A stretch of DNA of 64,000 nucleotides from an uncultured Paracoccaceae bacterium. GTDB lineage: Bacteria; Pseudomonadota; Alphaproteobacteria; Rhodobacterales; Rhodobacteraceae. The stretch is from NCBI GenBank assembly GCA_937864535.1, contig CALMJS010000025.1, positions 44,695-108,694 of the forward strand, given 5' to 3'. The position numbers and the translations under genes were made by a program. Under the pieces are notes generated by a model. The model had not been told where the DNA came from. It saw nothing but the letters and a program-made list of their open reading frames with translations, and did not search any database. Shown here piece after piece: positions 54,930 to 62,456 of the stretch. The number at the start of each line of letters is the position of its first letter. Position 1 is the stretch's first letter.

Positions 54930-55787
54930 ATGGCGCGAAACCTTGATCTGACCTCCTTGCGGTCGTTTGTGACCACGGCGGACATGGGCGGCGTGACCCG
55001 TGCGGCCAGCGTGCTGAACCTGACCCAATCGGCAGTGTCTATGCAGCTCAAGCGGCTGGAAGAGGGCCTCGGGCTGCAACTGATGGATCGGAGCAACCGG
55101 ACAATCGGCCTCACGCCCGAAGGCGAACAGCTATTGGGCTATGCGCGACAAATGCTGGCCCTCAATGACGAGGCATTGGGGCGACTGACCGCCAATGATT
55201 ACGAGGGCGAGATCGTCCTTGGCGTGCCGCATGACATTGTCTACCCGGTCTTGCCCCCGATCCTGCGTCAATTCGCAGCGGATTTTCCGCGCATGCAGGT
55301 GCGCCTGATCAGCAGCTTTTCCAAGCAAATGAAGGAACAGTTCGCGAAATCGGAAATCGACGTGTTGTTAACCACGGAATACGACACCCCGGCAGAGTCA
55401 GTCGCGCTTCGGGAAATTCCGCTGGTCTGGGTCGGGGCGCCCGACGGTCAGGCGTGGAAACAGCGCCCCCTGCGGCTGGCGCACGAAGGGCGGTGCATTT
55501 TCCGCCAGATCACGCAGCGCCGGCTCGAAGAGGCGGGCATTCCGTGGATCATGGCGCTGGACACAAATTCCGCCCGCAGTTCCGAGGCGACCGTCAGCGC
55601 CGATCTCGCCGTGCATTCCATGCTGGAGGGAACCCTCCCGCCGCAATTGGCGCAGGTTGATCACAACGGCACGCTGCCCGATCTGGGCACCTGCTTTGTC
55701 AATCTTTACGTCAATGAGGTCCGTTTTCCGCGGGTGATCAAACATTTGGCCGATCAGCTCACCGCTGCCTACAGTGTCAGATCCTGA
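54930..55787 (+). CDS. LysR-family transcriptional regulator
   Basis: A 285-residue regulator. The N-terminal winged helix-turn-helix (LTSLRSFVTTADMGGVTRAASVLNLTQSAVSMQLKRLEEGLGLQLMDRSNR; recognition helix near TQSAVSMQLKRLE) is followed by a periplasmic-binding-protein-like effector domain (about 90-280, EGEIVLGVPHDIVYPVLPPIL onwards). Ligand unknown. Divergent from DUF1127; the 3' end overlaps the quinone oxidoreductase gene by 11 bases, convergently. Confidence 0.92.
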   Translation: MARNLDLTSLRSFVTTADMGGVTRAASVLNLTQSAVSMQLKRLEEGLGLQLMDRSNRTIGLTPEGEQLLGYARQMLALNDEALGRLTANDYEGEIVLGVPHDIVYPVLPPILRQFAADFPRMQVRLISSFSKQMKEQFAKSEIDVLLTTEYDTPAESVALREIPLVWVGAPDGQAWKQRPLRLAHEGRCIFRQITQRRLEEAGIPWIMALDTNSARSSEATVSADLAVHSMLEGTLPPQLAQVDHNGTLPDLGTCFVNLYVNEVRFPRVIKHLADQLTAAYSVRS

Positions 55788-56736
55788 TCACGACTTTGCC
55801 TGTCGACACCCGGCTGGCCAAGAGATCGAGCCCCTGCCCCGCCTCTTCGAGGGTCAAGACGTTGCTGACGTGCGGGCGCAGCCGACCCAGTTGGTACCAG
55901 TCCAGCAGCTCTTGCAGGCTATTGACCAGCGCCTGTGGATTGAACTTGAGATATCCGCCCCAATAGAACCCGATCACATCGACGTTCTTGACCAAGAGAT
56001 GATTGGCGGGGACCTTGGGAACATCGCCGCTGGCAAATCCGATCGCCAGCAGCCGTGCCTCGCGTTTCGCCGTCTTGAGAGCCAGATTGAAGCTTTCGCC
56101 ACCGACCGGATCATAGGCAACGTCGATGCCGCCCAGGTCCTTGACCCTGCCGATCAACTGGTCGTCCCCCGCGTCGAACAGCAGATCGGCGCCTGCCTTT
56201 CGGGCGATCTCCAGCTTTTCCTGACCCCGCGCGACCGCGATCACCCGTGCTCCGAGTTGTTTGCCCACTTCGACAGCCGTCAGCCCGACACCGCCTGCCG
56301 CCCCGGTCACCAGCAGCGTTTCCCCCGCCTGTAACCGCGCCCGCCGCGTCAGAGCCAGATGCGACGATCCGTAGGCGACCAGAAAACCGGCAGCAACCTC
56401 GCAGGGCATAGCCTCGGGAATGACGATGCAGCGGTCAGCAGGAAAGCACCCCTTTTCGGCCAGACCGCCCGACCCGCCGAACAGGACGACCCGCGCGCCG
56501 ACGGGCGGATAGCTGACGCCCTCGCCCAGTTGCTCGACCCTGCCGCAAACCTCAAGACCCAAAGTAAACGGCGGCTCGGGGGTATCCTGATAGGTCCCAC
56601 GCGACATCAGGATGTCGGCAAAATTCAAACCGCAGGCTTCGATCGACAAAAGCACCTCACCCGCAGCGGGAGAAGGGACTTCAATTTCCAAAAGAAGCGG
56701 CTGCAAAGTGAAGTCGACAACCCGAAATGCACGCAT
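55777..56736 (-). CDS. zinc-less quinone oxidoreductase (medium-chain reductase)
   Basis: A 319-residue MDR-superfamily enzyme without the catalytic zinc ligands. It has the NADPH site TLLVTGAAGGVGLTAVEVGKQLGARVIAVA near 140-165 (split here), GLEVCGRVEQLG early and a C-terminal TGKVVIRI. The nearest characterised relatives are NADPH:quinone or crotonyl-CoA-type reductases; substrate unknown. Convergent with the LysR gene. Confidence 0.86.
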   Translation of the reverse strand: MRAFRVVDFTLQPLLLEIEVPSPAAGEVLLSIEACGLNFADILMSRGTYQDTPEPPFTLGLEVCGRVEQLGEGVSYPPVGARVVLFGGSGGLAEKGCFPADRCIVIPEAMPCEVAAGFLVAYGSSHLALTRRARLQAGETLLVTGAAGGVGLTAVEVGKQLGARVIAVARGQEKLEIARKAGADLLFDAGDDQLIGRVKDLGGIDVAYDPVGGESFNLALKTAKREARLLAIGFASGDVPKVPANHLLVKNVDVIGFYWGGYLKFNPQALVNSLQELLDWYQLGRLRPHVSNVLTLEEAGQGLDLLASRVSTGKVVIRI

Positions 56737-56820
56737 CAGTAATATATCCCTGTTTTAAACTAGCCTATCGGATTGAAACTGACTCGCCAACGCGACTAAA
56801 TAGCGATCTTTCTAGATTTT

Positions 56821-56848
56821 TTGACGCCCCTTGGAGGGTCGCTATCAA
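56821..56848 (+). promoter_or_regulatory. putative promoter of the XRE regulator
   Basis: TTGACG (56821-56826), 16 bases, TATCAA (56843-56848). A start near 56855 would make a leader of about 180 bases before the gene at 57038. Confidence 0.45.
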
Positions 56849-56883
56849 CCTCAGGGCAGGGAAATCCACCACCAGATCGCTCA

Positions 56884-57004
56884 ACCTGTCCTAAAAGGCA
56901 GGTGGAAAACGCAACCTAGACGTGCTTATCTTAAACTCGGCAAGCTGTGGAATTTCCACCGTCGCGATAGACCCGAAACTGGCTGGGGACGTTTCGATCT
57001 ATCG
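56884..57004 (+). promoter_or_regulatory. structured leader of the XRE regulator gene
   Basis: Within the 301 bases between the quinone oxidoreductase and XRE genes (56737-57037) no gene is visible, but the 3' half can fold: ACCTG-T-CCT pairs with AGGCAGGT (56884-56903); GGTGGAAA (56901-56908) pairs with TTTCCACC (56953-56960) and overlaps the first hairpin; and CGATAGA...GAAAC (56965-56979) pairs with GTTTC..TCTATCG (56991-57004). The mutually exclusive stems suggest a switch. No known riboswitch matched by eye. Confidence 0.45.
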
Positions 57005-57037
57005 GGAAAAACCGCAGGAAACGCGAAAGGAAAATCG

Positions 57038-57406
57038 ATGAGCCACCCTGTAGATGTCCATGTCGGCAAGCGGATCCGCCACCGCCGCTGGATGAACGGC
57101 ACGACCCAGCAGCAATTGGCCGAGAAAGTCGGCATCAAATTCCAACAGATCCAGAAATACGAAACCGGGATGAACCGCGTTTCGGCATCGCGGCTGTGGG
57201 ATATCGCCAGCGCCCTTGGCGTTGATGTGTCCTTCTTCTTTGAAGGGCTGGAGAGCGGCGCAGACGCCGCCGCGCAGACGGATCTGCCCGGCGACATCCT
57301 GTCGGACAAGGAAGCACTGGAGTTGCTGCGGTCCTACTACGCCATTCCGGAAGCCCAGCGTCGCCGCCTGTTCGATCTGGCGCGCGTGCTGAGCGAGGCC
57401 GCCTAA
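57038..57406 (+). CDS. XRE-family transcriptional regulator
   Basis: A 122-residue protein whose HTH_3 domain spans about residues 8-66 (VGKRIRHRRWMNGTTQQQLAEK then VGIKFQQIQKYETGMNRVSASRLWDIASALG, each read in parts), giving a Cro/C1-type repressor. The C-terminus (residues 80-122, DKEALELLRSYYAIPEAQRRR) is helical and may dimerise. ATG at 57038 follows GAAAGG. Regulated gene unknown; the structured leader suggests control of this gene itself. Confidence 0.87.
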   Translation: MSHPVDVHVGKRIRHRRWMNGTTQQQLAEKVGIKFQQIQKYETGMNRVSASRLWDIASALGVDVSFFFEGLESGADAAAQTDLPGDILSDKEALELLRSYYAIPEAQRRRLFDLARVLSEAA

Positions 57407-57465
57407 ATCCTTGACCGCCCCCTGATTGCCGCGCTACCGCGAGGGAAACAGACAAGAGGGCGATC

Positions 57466-58275
57466 ATGACACCTGAGATTGACAGCGAAACAATGGGCGA
57501 CCTGATCCGGGTCGCCCATTTGCTTGCCGATGCGGCGCGCCCGGCGACACTCGCGCATTTCCGGTCCGCAGGATTGGCTGCCGATAACAAACGCCCCGCC
57601 GATTTTGACCCCGTCACCGAAGGCGACCGTGCCGCCGAACGCGCCATGCGCGACGTTCTGGCCCGCGAACGCCCGCAGGACGCCATCCTTGGCGAAGAAT
57701 ACGGGACCCAGGACGGCACCTCGGGCCTGACCTGGGTGCTGGACCCGATTGACGGCACCCGCAGCTATTTGTCGGGCACCCCGACTTGGGGCGTGCTGAT
57801 CGCTGTCGGCCCGCAGACCGGACCTGTTGTCGGGGTGATCGACCAACCCTTTATCGGCGAGAGGTTCATCGGAGCCCCCGATCTGGCCCGCGTCACCGGC
57901 CCGATGGGCACGCGCGAACTGGCCTGCCGCCCTGCCCGTCCTCTTGATCAGGCGATCCTCTTTACGACCTTTCCCGAAGTCGGAACCGAGGCCGAGCGGG
58001 CCGGATTTCGCGCCGTGGCCGACCGCGTCCGGTTGGTGCGCTATGGCTGCGATTGTTATGCCTATGCGCTGATCGCTGCGGGTCAGATCGACCTCGTGAT
58101 CGAGGCTGGACTGCAACCCTATGACGTTCAGGCCCCGATTGCCGTGATCAAGGCGGCAGGCGGTATCGTCACCGACTGGCAGGGCCGCCCGGCGCATCAT
58201 GGCGGTCGTATATTGGCCGCCGCGAACGCAGAAATCCATGCCGCCGCGCTGGCGATCCTGCGCGAGGTTGCCTAA
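57466..58275 (+). CDS. hisN: histidinol-phosphatase HisN (inositol monophosphatase family)
   Basis: Dephosphorylates histidinol phosphate, the histidine step not covered by the cluster at 75-4086, which has no HisB-fused phosphatase. The 269-residue IMPase-fold protein has metal ligands in ILGEEYG (Glu77/Glu78), WVLDPIDGTRSY (Asp93, Asp96) and the later EAGLQPYDVQAPIAVIKAAGG (split). Inositol monophosphatase activity is an alternative; the GTRSY extension after the DPIDGT motif favours HisN. Confidence 0.85.
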   Translation: MTPEIDSETMGDLIRVAHLLADAARPATLAHFRSAGLAADNKRPADFDPVTEGDRAAERAMRDVLARERPQDAILGEEYGTQDGTSGLTWVLDPIDGTRSYLSGTPTWGVLIAVGPQTGPVVGVIDQPFIGERFIGAPDLARVTGPMGTRELACRPARPLDQAILFTTFPEVGTEAERAGFRAVADRVRLVRYGCDCYAYALIAAGQIDLVIEAGLQPYDVQAPIAVIKAAGGIVTDWQGRPAHHGGRILAAANAEIHAAALAILREVA

Positions 58276-58331
58276 ATAAAACCCCCGCCCAATCGGCCAA
58301 GCCCCTGACGCTTAATGCTAAAAAATATTCG

Positions 58332-58358
58332 GCTGGCCGTTTTGCGGCCAGCTTCTTT
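58332..58358 (+). terminator. rho-independent terminator of hisN
   Basis: GCTGGCCG (58332-58339) and CGGCCAGC (58345-58352) pair around a TTTTG loop, then TTCTTTC. Confidence 0.75.
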
Positions 58359-58494
58359 CATTGAACCAAGCACTTAGTCGGTTTCCAAAGGCAAGGCTTT
58401 CAATCTCCACAAAGCTGAACTGCACGAAAGTATTTCTCCCCTTGCGCGAAGTGTGCTATTTCTATTCAGCAAATTATTAGGCAAGGCAGAATTG

Positions 58495-58833
58495 ATGGCA
58501 GAACAGTTTTCTTTTGAAGTAACTTCATCATCCACCGGGGAAATCTATCATGTGAGCGTTGTTCGAGAAGGAACAAATCTCACGTGCACTTGCACTTGTC
58601 CCGCAGGGCAGAAGCGGCAAGCTTGTAAACACCGCCTTGGTATCCTCCAGGGGCGCGATGAAGGTGTCACAGGGGGTGATGTCGAGCGCATTGCTCGCAT
58701 GCCGGCTCTATTGAGCGGAACCGATGTCGAGAAGGCAATTAGTCATCTATCAGCCATCGCACTGGAAATGGCTGCGCTGAAGAAGAGAGAAACGGCTGCG
58801 AAGAAGGCTCTCGGTCGCATTCTCGATGACTAA
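58495..58833 (+). CDS. small SWIM-type zinc-finger protein
   Basis: A 112-residue protein with a CxCxCPAGQKRQACKH block (Cys33, Cys35, Cys44, His46) matching the SWIM zinc-finger CxCx(n)CxH, preceded by an N-terminal beta strand and followed by a helical C-terminus (about 75-112) rich in Lys, Glu and Ala. SWIM domains bind nucleic acid or protein. The gene and its flanks are AT-richer than neighbouring genes, which suggests acquisition by transfer. Function unknown. Confidence 0.68.
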   Translation: MAEQFSFEVTSSSTGEIYHVSVVREGTNLTCTCTCPAGQKRQACKHRLGILQGRDEGVTGGDVERIARMPALLSGTDVEKAISHLSAIALEMAALKKRETAAKKALGRILDD

Positions 58834-58860
58834 TTAGAAATTTTTTGCCCTGCCAAGAAA

Positions 58861-58887
58861 AAATGCGGCCAACAGTGGCCGCATTTT
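58861..58887. terminator. bidirectional terminator after the SWIM gene
   Basis: AAATGCGGCCA (58861-58871) pairs perfectly with TGGCCGCATTT (58876-58886) around ACAG, with A-run before and T-run after. Eleven uninterrupted pairs make it the strongest palindrome in the window. Confidence 0.92.
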
Positions 58888-58965
58888 CAATACTTGCCGA
58901 AATGGTCTGGCCCAATCGGCGGTTTTTTTCCTTTGCAGCTCGGAGCCAACCCCAAGCTGAATACA

Positions 58966-58994
58966 AAAGAAAAAGGCCACGCAACCGCGTGGCC
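58966..58994 (-). terminator. rho-independent terminator of rpmG
   Basis: On the minus strand GGCCACGC and GCGTGGCC pair around four bases, followed by TTTTTCTTTT. It lies 26 bases after the rpmG stop. Confidence 0.88.
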
Positions 58995-59019
58995 CTTGTC
59001 CTGCCAAAGAGGCGATCAA

Positions 59020-59187
59020 TTACTTGATCTTGCCTTCTTTGTATTCCACGTGCTTGCGCACAACCGGATCGTACTTACGTACAACCATTTTCTCGGTCAT
59101 GGTACGTGCGTTTTTCTTGGTTACGTAGAAATGCCCGGTCCCCGCGGTGGAGTTCAGGCGGATCTTGATGGTGGTCGGCTTCGCCAT
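59020..59187 (-). CDS. rpmG: 50S ribosomal protein L33
   Basis: A 55-residue ribosomal protein of the large subunit. It begins [29 protein letters not shown], the L33 start, and has the basic C-terminus [23 protein letters not shown] (both split). This form lacks the CXXC zinc-ribbon pairs, so it is the zinc-independent (C-minus) type. Start set at MAKPTTIK. Confidence 0.97.
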   Translation of the reverse strand: MAKPTTIKIRLNSTAGTGHFYVTKKNARTMTEKMVVRKYDPVVRKHVEYKEGKIK

Positions 59188-59250
59188 GTCATCTCTCTCC
59201 TGATCGCGGGCCCACAAGGAGCGCTACGCGTTAATTCGTTTCGAGCCCGC

Positions 59251-59278
59251 CTTTTACCTGCCTGCTGGCCGGAGTCAA
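59251..59278 (-). promoter_or_regulatory. putative rpmG promoter
   Basis: On the minus strand TTGACT (59278-59273), 16 bases, TAAAAG (59256-59251). It lies in the 125-base gap after the histidine kinase gene, with a leader of about 55 bases before rpmG. Confidence 0.55.
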
Positions 59279-59312
59279 CCGCAAAGGCGTGTTTTTTGAC
59301 ACCCTGAAACGG

Positions 59313-60389
59313 CTAGGTGTGCGGAAACTGGACAACAAACCGGCTGCCTTGCTTTGGGGCGCTGTCAAAGGTCAATTCGCCGCCGATCTGATCGACCATC
59401 AGACGCACGACCTGCATCCCGATTCCACGATTTGCAGCCAGATCGAATCCCTCGGGCAGGCCAACTCCGGTATCGGCAACCACCATGCGGACACCATCCG
59501 CCTCTCGCTCTACGCGGACCGAGAGGCTGTCCCCCGCGTCAAGCTCGCCATGCCGGATAGCATTGGTGAGCAACTCGTTGACACAGAGCCCCAAGGCCCG
59601 GACCGTCTTGACGGAAAGCGTTACCGGTTCGATATCGAAATGAACGCTGACATCCCCTGCCTCCAGCAAGGCAGCCCCCAAATCCTCGCACAGATGGGTC
59701 AGATAGGGTCCAAGATCGACATCTCCGTCGATGCTGCCTTGAGCGGGCAGAACGTGGAGCATGTCATGCACCTTGCCGATTGTCTGGACCCGCGCAGCAG
59801 CCATCCCGAGGGCCTCTGCCACTGCGGCATCCGACCGCCGCGCTTGCAGACGCAGCATCGCCGATACCATCGAAAGACTATTCTTGACGCGGTGATCGAC
59901 CTCTTTGCGCAGCAGATCGGCGGCCGATAGCGCGGCCTCGAGCCGGGCCGTGCGATCGATGACCCCGGTCACATCGCGCGATACCACGAGAATTTGATCC
60001 ACGGACCCCAATGTGTCGAAGACCGGAGAGACGGACACATCCCACCATTTTGGCGTCCCCGCTGCCGTGGCGCAGGGTGCGATCAGGCGCTGGACCTGTC
60101 CGCGCGCCGCCATAGCCACCGCACGTTCCAGCTGCGGCTGTTCCGGTTCAGGCCAAAGCGACCACCAGAGCCGGTCTTTCACACTCTCGAAATCGGCGAT
60201 GTCCATCTGACACATGCCGCCGAAATTCATGAAAACCAGACGGCCTTGCGGGGTCAGTAGCTTGATGCAATCCGGTGACGCACCAAGGAGAGCCGACACC
60301 ATCTCCGAGGGCGCAGCGGCCAAAGTCGCAGCATGAAAATCATGTATTCGCCCAAGCTCTGACGGCTCTATGTTCACACCAAACGCCAC
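59313..60389 (-). CDS. HisKA_2/HWE-like sensor histidine kinase
   Basis: A 358-residue soluble kinase. Residues about 32-147 form a PAS domain (DCIKLLTPQGRLVFMNFGG, then DQILVVSRDVTGVIDR); the phosphoacceptor helix is EVDHRVKNSLSMVSAML (His166), a HisKA_2 motif; and the ATPase has LCVNELLTNAIRHG and RGIGMQVVRLMVDQIGG. Such kinases often act in the alphaproteobacterial general stress response or light sensing. No response regulator is adjacent, so it is an orphan. The start is a GTG at 60389 after AGGATAGTCTT. Confidence 0.88.
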   Translation of the reverse strand: MAFGVNIEPSELGRIHDFHAATLAAAPSEMVSALLGASPDCIKLLTPQGRLVFMNFGGMCQMDIADFESVKDRLWWSLWPEPEQPQLERAVAMAARGQVQRLIAPCATAAGTPKWWDVSVSPVFDTLGSVDQILVVSRDVTGVIDRTARLEAALSAADLLRKEVDHRVKNSLSMVSAMLRLQARRSDAAVAEALGMAAARVQTIGKVHDMLHVLPAQGSIDGDVDLGPYLTHLCEDLGAALLEAGDVSVHFDIEPVTLSVKTVRALGLCVNELLTNAIRHGELDAGDSLSVRVEREADGVRMVVADTGVGLPEGFDLAANRGIGMQVVRLMVDQIGGELTFDSAPKQGSRFVVQFPHT

Positions 60390-60477
60390 AAGACTATCCT
60401 ATGGGAAGTAATTACCGGCGCCAGCTTTGGGTTTGACCGATGCAAAGTCAACAAAACTCAAGCCAGCGGATCAGGAC

Positions 60478-60486
60478 TTATCCACA
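60478..60486 (+). other. DnaA-box-like sequence
   Basis: TTATCCACA is a perfect consensus DnaA box; a near-match, TTATCCCCC, lies on the other strand at 60509-60501. Both sit in the 148-base gap between the HisKA_2 kinase and rnpB. A single strong box is not evidence for an origin. Confidence 0.35.
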
Positions 60487-60537
60487 ATCGGCAAGTTTTC
60501 GGGGGATAACTGGCCAGACCAACGACGGCCGTATTTT

Positions 60538-60921
60538 GCGCGGACGGCCTATAAGCCGGATTCTGTCCGGGGTTACCCCCTGGATGACCATTCATCTTGG
60601 CCCGCTGTTGCCAACGCGCCTCTAGCTGCCAACCCGGACCACTCGGGGTCAGGCGTCCCTGTGGGGATATAGGCGAACCTATCACACCCACGCGTGGTCC
60701 CTATTTGGCATTGCACCCGGTGGGGCTTGCCGTGCCGGTCCTGTTGCCAGTCCCGCGGTGGGCTCTTACCCCACCGTTTCACCTTTTCCCTGCATGCAGG
60801 GTAGTCTGTTCTCTGTGGCGCTTTCCCTAGGGTTTCCCCCGCCGGGCGTTACCCGGCACCGTGCCTTTTGGTGTCCGGACTTTCCTCAGGGCACGCCCTG
60901 CGGTCATCCAGCCATCCGCGC
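60538..60921 (-). ncRNA. rnpB: RNase P RNA, class A
   Basis: Ribozyme that removes tRNA 5' leaders. On the minus strand the RNA shows the universal blocks GAGGAAAGTCCGGAC (CR-I) and ACAGAATCCGGCTTATAGGCC near the 3' end, read in two parts. The P1 helix is GCGCGGATGGCT at the 5' end (from 60921) pairing with GGCCGTCCGCGC at the 3' end (to 60538), which sets both ends and gives about 384 bases. Short peptide readings in this region are not real genes. Confidence 0.97.
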
Positions 60922-60928
60922 GCGTCCG

Positions 60929-60956
60929 ACCTATGCTGTCGCGCAGGGATGGTCAA
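60929..60956 (-). promoter_or_regulatory. putative rnpB promoter
   Basis: On the minus strand TTGACC (60956-60951), 16 bases, ATAGGT (60934-60929). The predicted start near 60922 agrees with the RNA 5' end at about 60921. Confidence 0.7.
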
Positions 60957-60963
60957 GATCAAT

Positions 60964-61021
60964 GGGGGCTCTGCCCCCGTCCCTGTCGGGACTCCCCCGA
61001 GGTATTTTGGGAAAGATGAAT
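60964..61021 (-). repeat. 3'-end palindromic element, copy E (long form)
   Basis: On the minus strand just after the ampD-type stop: ATTCATCTTTCC, CAAAATACCTC, GTCCC/GGGAC arms and GGGGGCAGAGCCCCC. Almost the same as copy A (hisA). Its far end lies 8 bases from the rnpB -35 element, so it may separate the two transcripts. Confidence 0.75.
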
Positions 61022-61752
61022 TAGGGCGCCGGGAACCGATGGGCCAGATCCGTCGCAAGGGCCAGATCGAGCGCATCGGCAGGTCCGCCGTAGCGCGGGC
61101 GGTGGCGCAGTCTGAAGGCGGGCAGCACGGTGTCGAGCGGCAAATCCGGGTAGCCGATCAAACGTAGCGCAGCGCCCAGCGCAGAGGCATCGTAGGCCGG
61201 CAGAGGGCCGGGGTTTGCGGTAACCGCGAGGCCGGATTTGGCCAGACGCGCCCAGTCGAAGCCTGGACCCGGGTCGATTTTGCGGCCCGGAGCCATGTCC
61301 GAGTGACCAATGACCCGATGCGGCGGGATCGACCACCGCGACAGGATGCCGGGCAGGAGATCACAGAGCGCATCCATCAATGGAGCGGCAAAGGGCGCAA
61401 AGCCGGTATTGGACAGTTCGATGCCGATGGAATGCGAATTGATATCCATGAGACTGCCCCAACTGCCGCGGCCCGCATGCCAGGCGCGGCGGTCTTCGGG
61501 GACCAGCGCGGTCACGCTGCCGTTCGGCGCGATGAGGTAATGGGCGGAGACCTCGGTCGCGGGATCGCAGAGAACGCGCTGCGCGGCGGCACAGTCCGCC
61601 ATCGCCGTGTAGTGTATCACGACGAGAGAGGGGCTGGCGCCGTCGCGCCGAGGCCCGTGATTTGGCGAGGGGAAGGTTCCGCCCAGGGCATTAGCCGCGT
61701 GCAGCGGCAATAAACGGTGCAGGGTCCCAACCACAGGCAAAGCCGTCGCCAT
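61021..61752 (-). CDS. N-acetylmuramoyl-L-alanine amidase (AmpD-like)
   Basis: Peptidoglycan-recycling or lytic amidase of the amidase_2 family. Zinc ligands are His47 (VVIHYTAM) and the C-terminal IGHSDMAPGRKIDPGPGFDW with His and Asp; the middle EVSAHYLIAPNGSV and WHAGRGSWG match the family. It has no lipoprotein signal, so it is probably cytoplasmic. The start is uncertain: the ATG at 61752 lies inside the neighbouring gene by 62 bases and the first 25 residues are not conserved; a TTG about 14 codons later is an alternative. Confidence 0.88.
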   Translation of the reverse strand: MATALPVVGTLHRLLPLHAANALGGTFPSPNHGPRRDGASPSLVVIHYTAMADCAAAQRVLCDPATEVSAHYLIAPNGSVTALVPEDRRAWHAGRGSWGSLMDINSHSIGIELSNTGFAPFAAPLMDALCDLLPGILSRWSIPPHRVIGHSDMAPGRKIDPGPGFDWARLAKSGLAVTANPGPLPAYDASALGAALRLIGYPDLPLDTVLPAFRLRHRPRYGGPADALDLALATDLAHRFPAP

Positions 61753-62422
61753 CGGGATCGAGGCCCATCAGGTCACGCTCTGGCCCGCCACGCGACAAAA
61801 ACGCCCGCTGGGCATCGTCGGCAGAATTGTAGCGCGCGCAGTTGCGCTGGAACCGGCCCTGCCCCGAGAGGACAAATCGGCTATACCACTCCTGGCCCAG
61901 TTTGTTCGGGGCGTTGAGAGCGTATTCGACGATATTCGGACCGCTGTCGGTCCGGGTCGGCAGGGCTGTCGGCTGGACAACCTGATATTGCGCGGCCTGC
62001 TCCTGGCGGCGGGCGGCATCCGAGGCGATGCTCTCGCGCGAGGAAACCGCGGCAAAATCCTGTTCGTCCGACAGGGCAGGATGGTCGTAGATTGCCGGTG
62101 CGGCATTGCCCGGCGTCGCCTCGACCCCGGTGCTGCGCACGTAGGTCGCGTCTGCGGTGCTGGTTTCAGGGATGATCCCCGCCTGACGCAAGACGCCCGA
62201 GGAAATCGCCACAGTCTGGTTTGTCGGCACGGTCGAAGCTGCCGCCGTCGTCGTGGCGGCGTCCAGAGAGGTCGAGGTCACAGCACCGCCGCCCAGCGCC
62301 TGATCGAGCTGGAACTGGTTATAATCAGAAAACCCCGGACCAGCGGTATTGCTGGCAGGAGGATTTGTCGAACAGGCGACCAGGGCAATCAGCCCTGCCC
62401 CAAGCCCAAGAACATGTTTCAC
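61691..62422 (-). CDS. lipoprotein with excalibur calcium-binding domain
   Basis: A 243-residue protein with lipobox LVAC (Cys17) and a C-terminal excalibur-like domain: CARYNSADDAQRAFLSRGG then GLDPDGDGFACGWDP, with two Cys and the DxDxDGxxC calcium loop. A long Ala/Thr/Ser-rich linker (about 40-130) separates anchor and domain. Such domains occur on surface proteins of many bacteria; role unknown. It overlaps the start region of the amidase gene. Confidence 0.8.
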   Translation of the reverse strand: MKHVLGLGAGLIALVACSTNPPASNTAGPGFSDYNQFQLDQALGGGAVTSTSLDAATTTAAASTVPTNQTVAISSGVLRQAGIIPETSTADATYVRSTGVEATPGNAAPAIYDHPALSDEQDFAAVSSRESIASDAARRQEQAAQYQVVQPTALPTRTDSGPNIVEYALNAPNKLGQEWYSRFVLSGQGRFQRNCARYNSADDAQRAFLSRGGPERDLMGLDPDGDGFACGWDPAPFIAAARG

Positions 62423-62456
62423 GATAGGTACTGCCCTAGATGTTTCGGCGAAGCCT

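Noticed and set aside
60478..60509. Chromosomal replication origin
   Set aside because: Only one perfect DnaA box and one near-match; no AT-rich unwinding region and no dnaA/dnaN nearby.
60538..60921. Several short open frames over rnpB
   Set aside because: The region is RNase P RNA with universal core sequences and a closed P1 helix.
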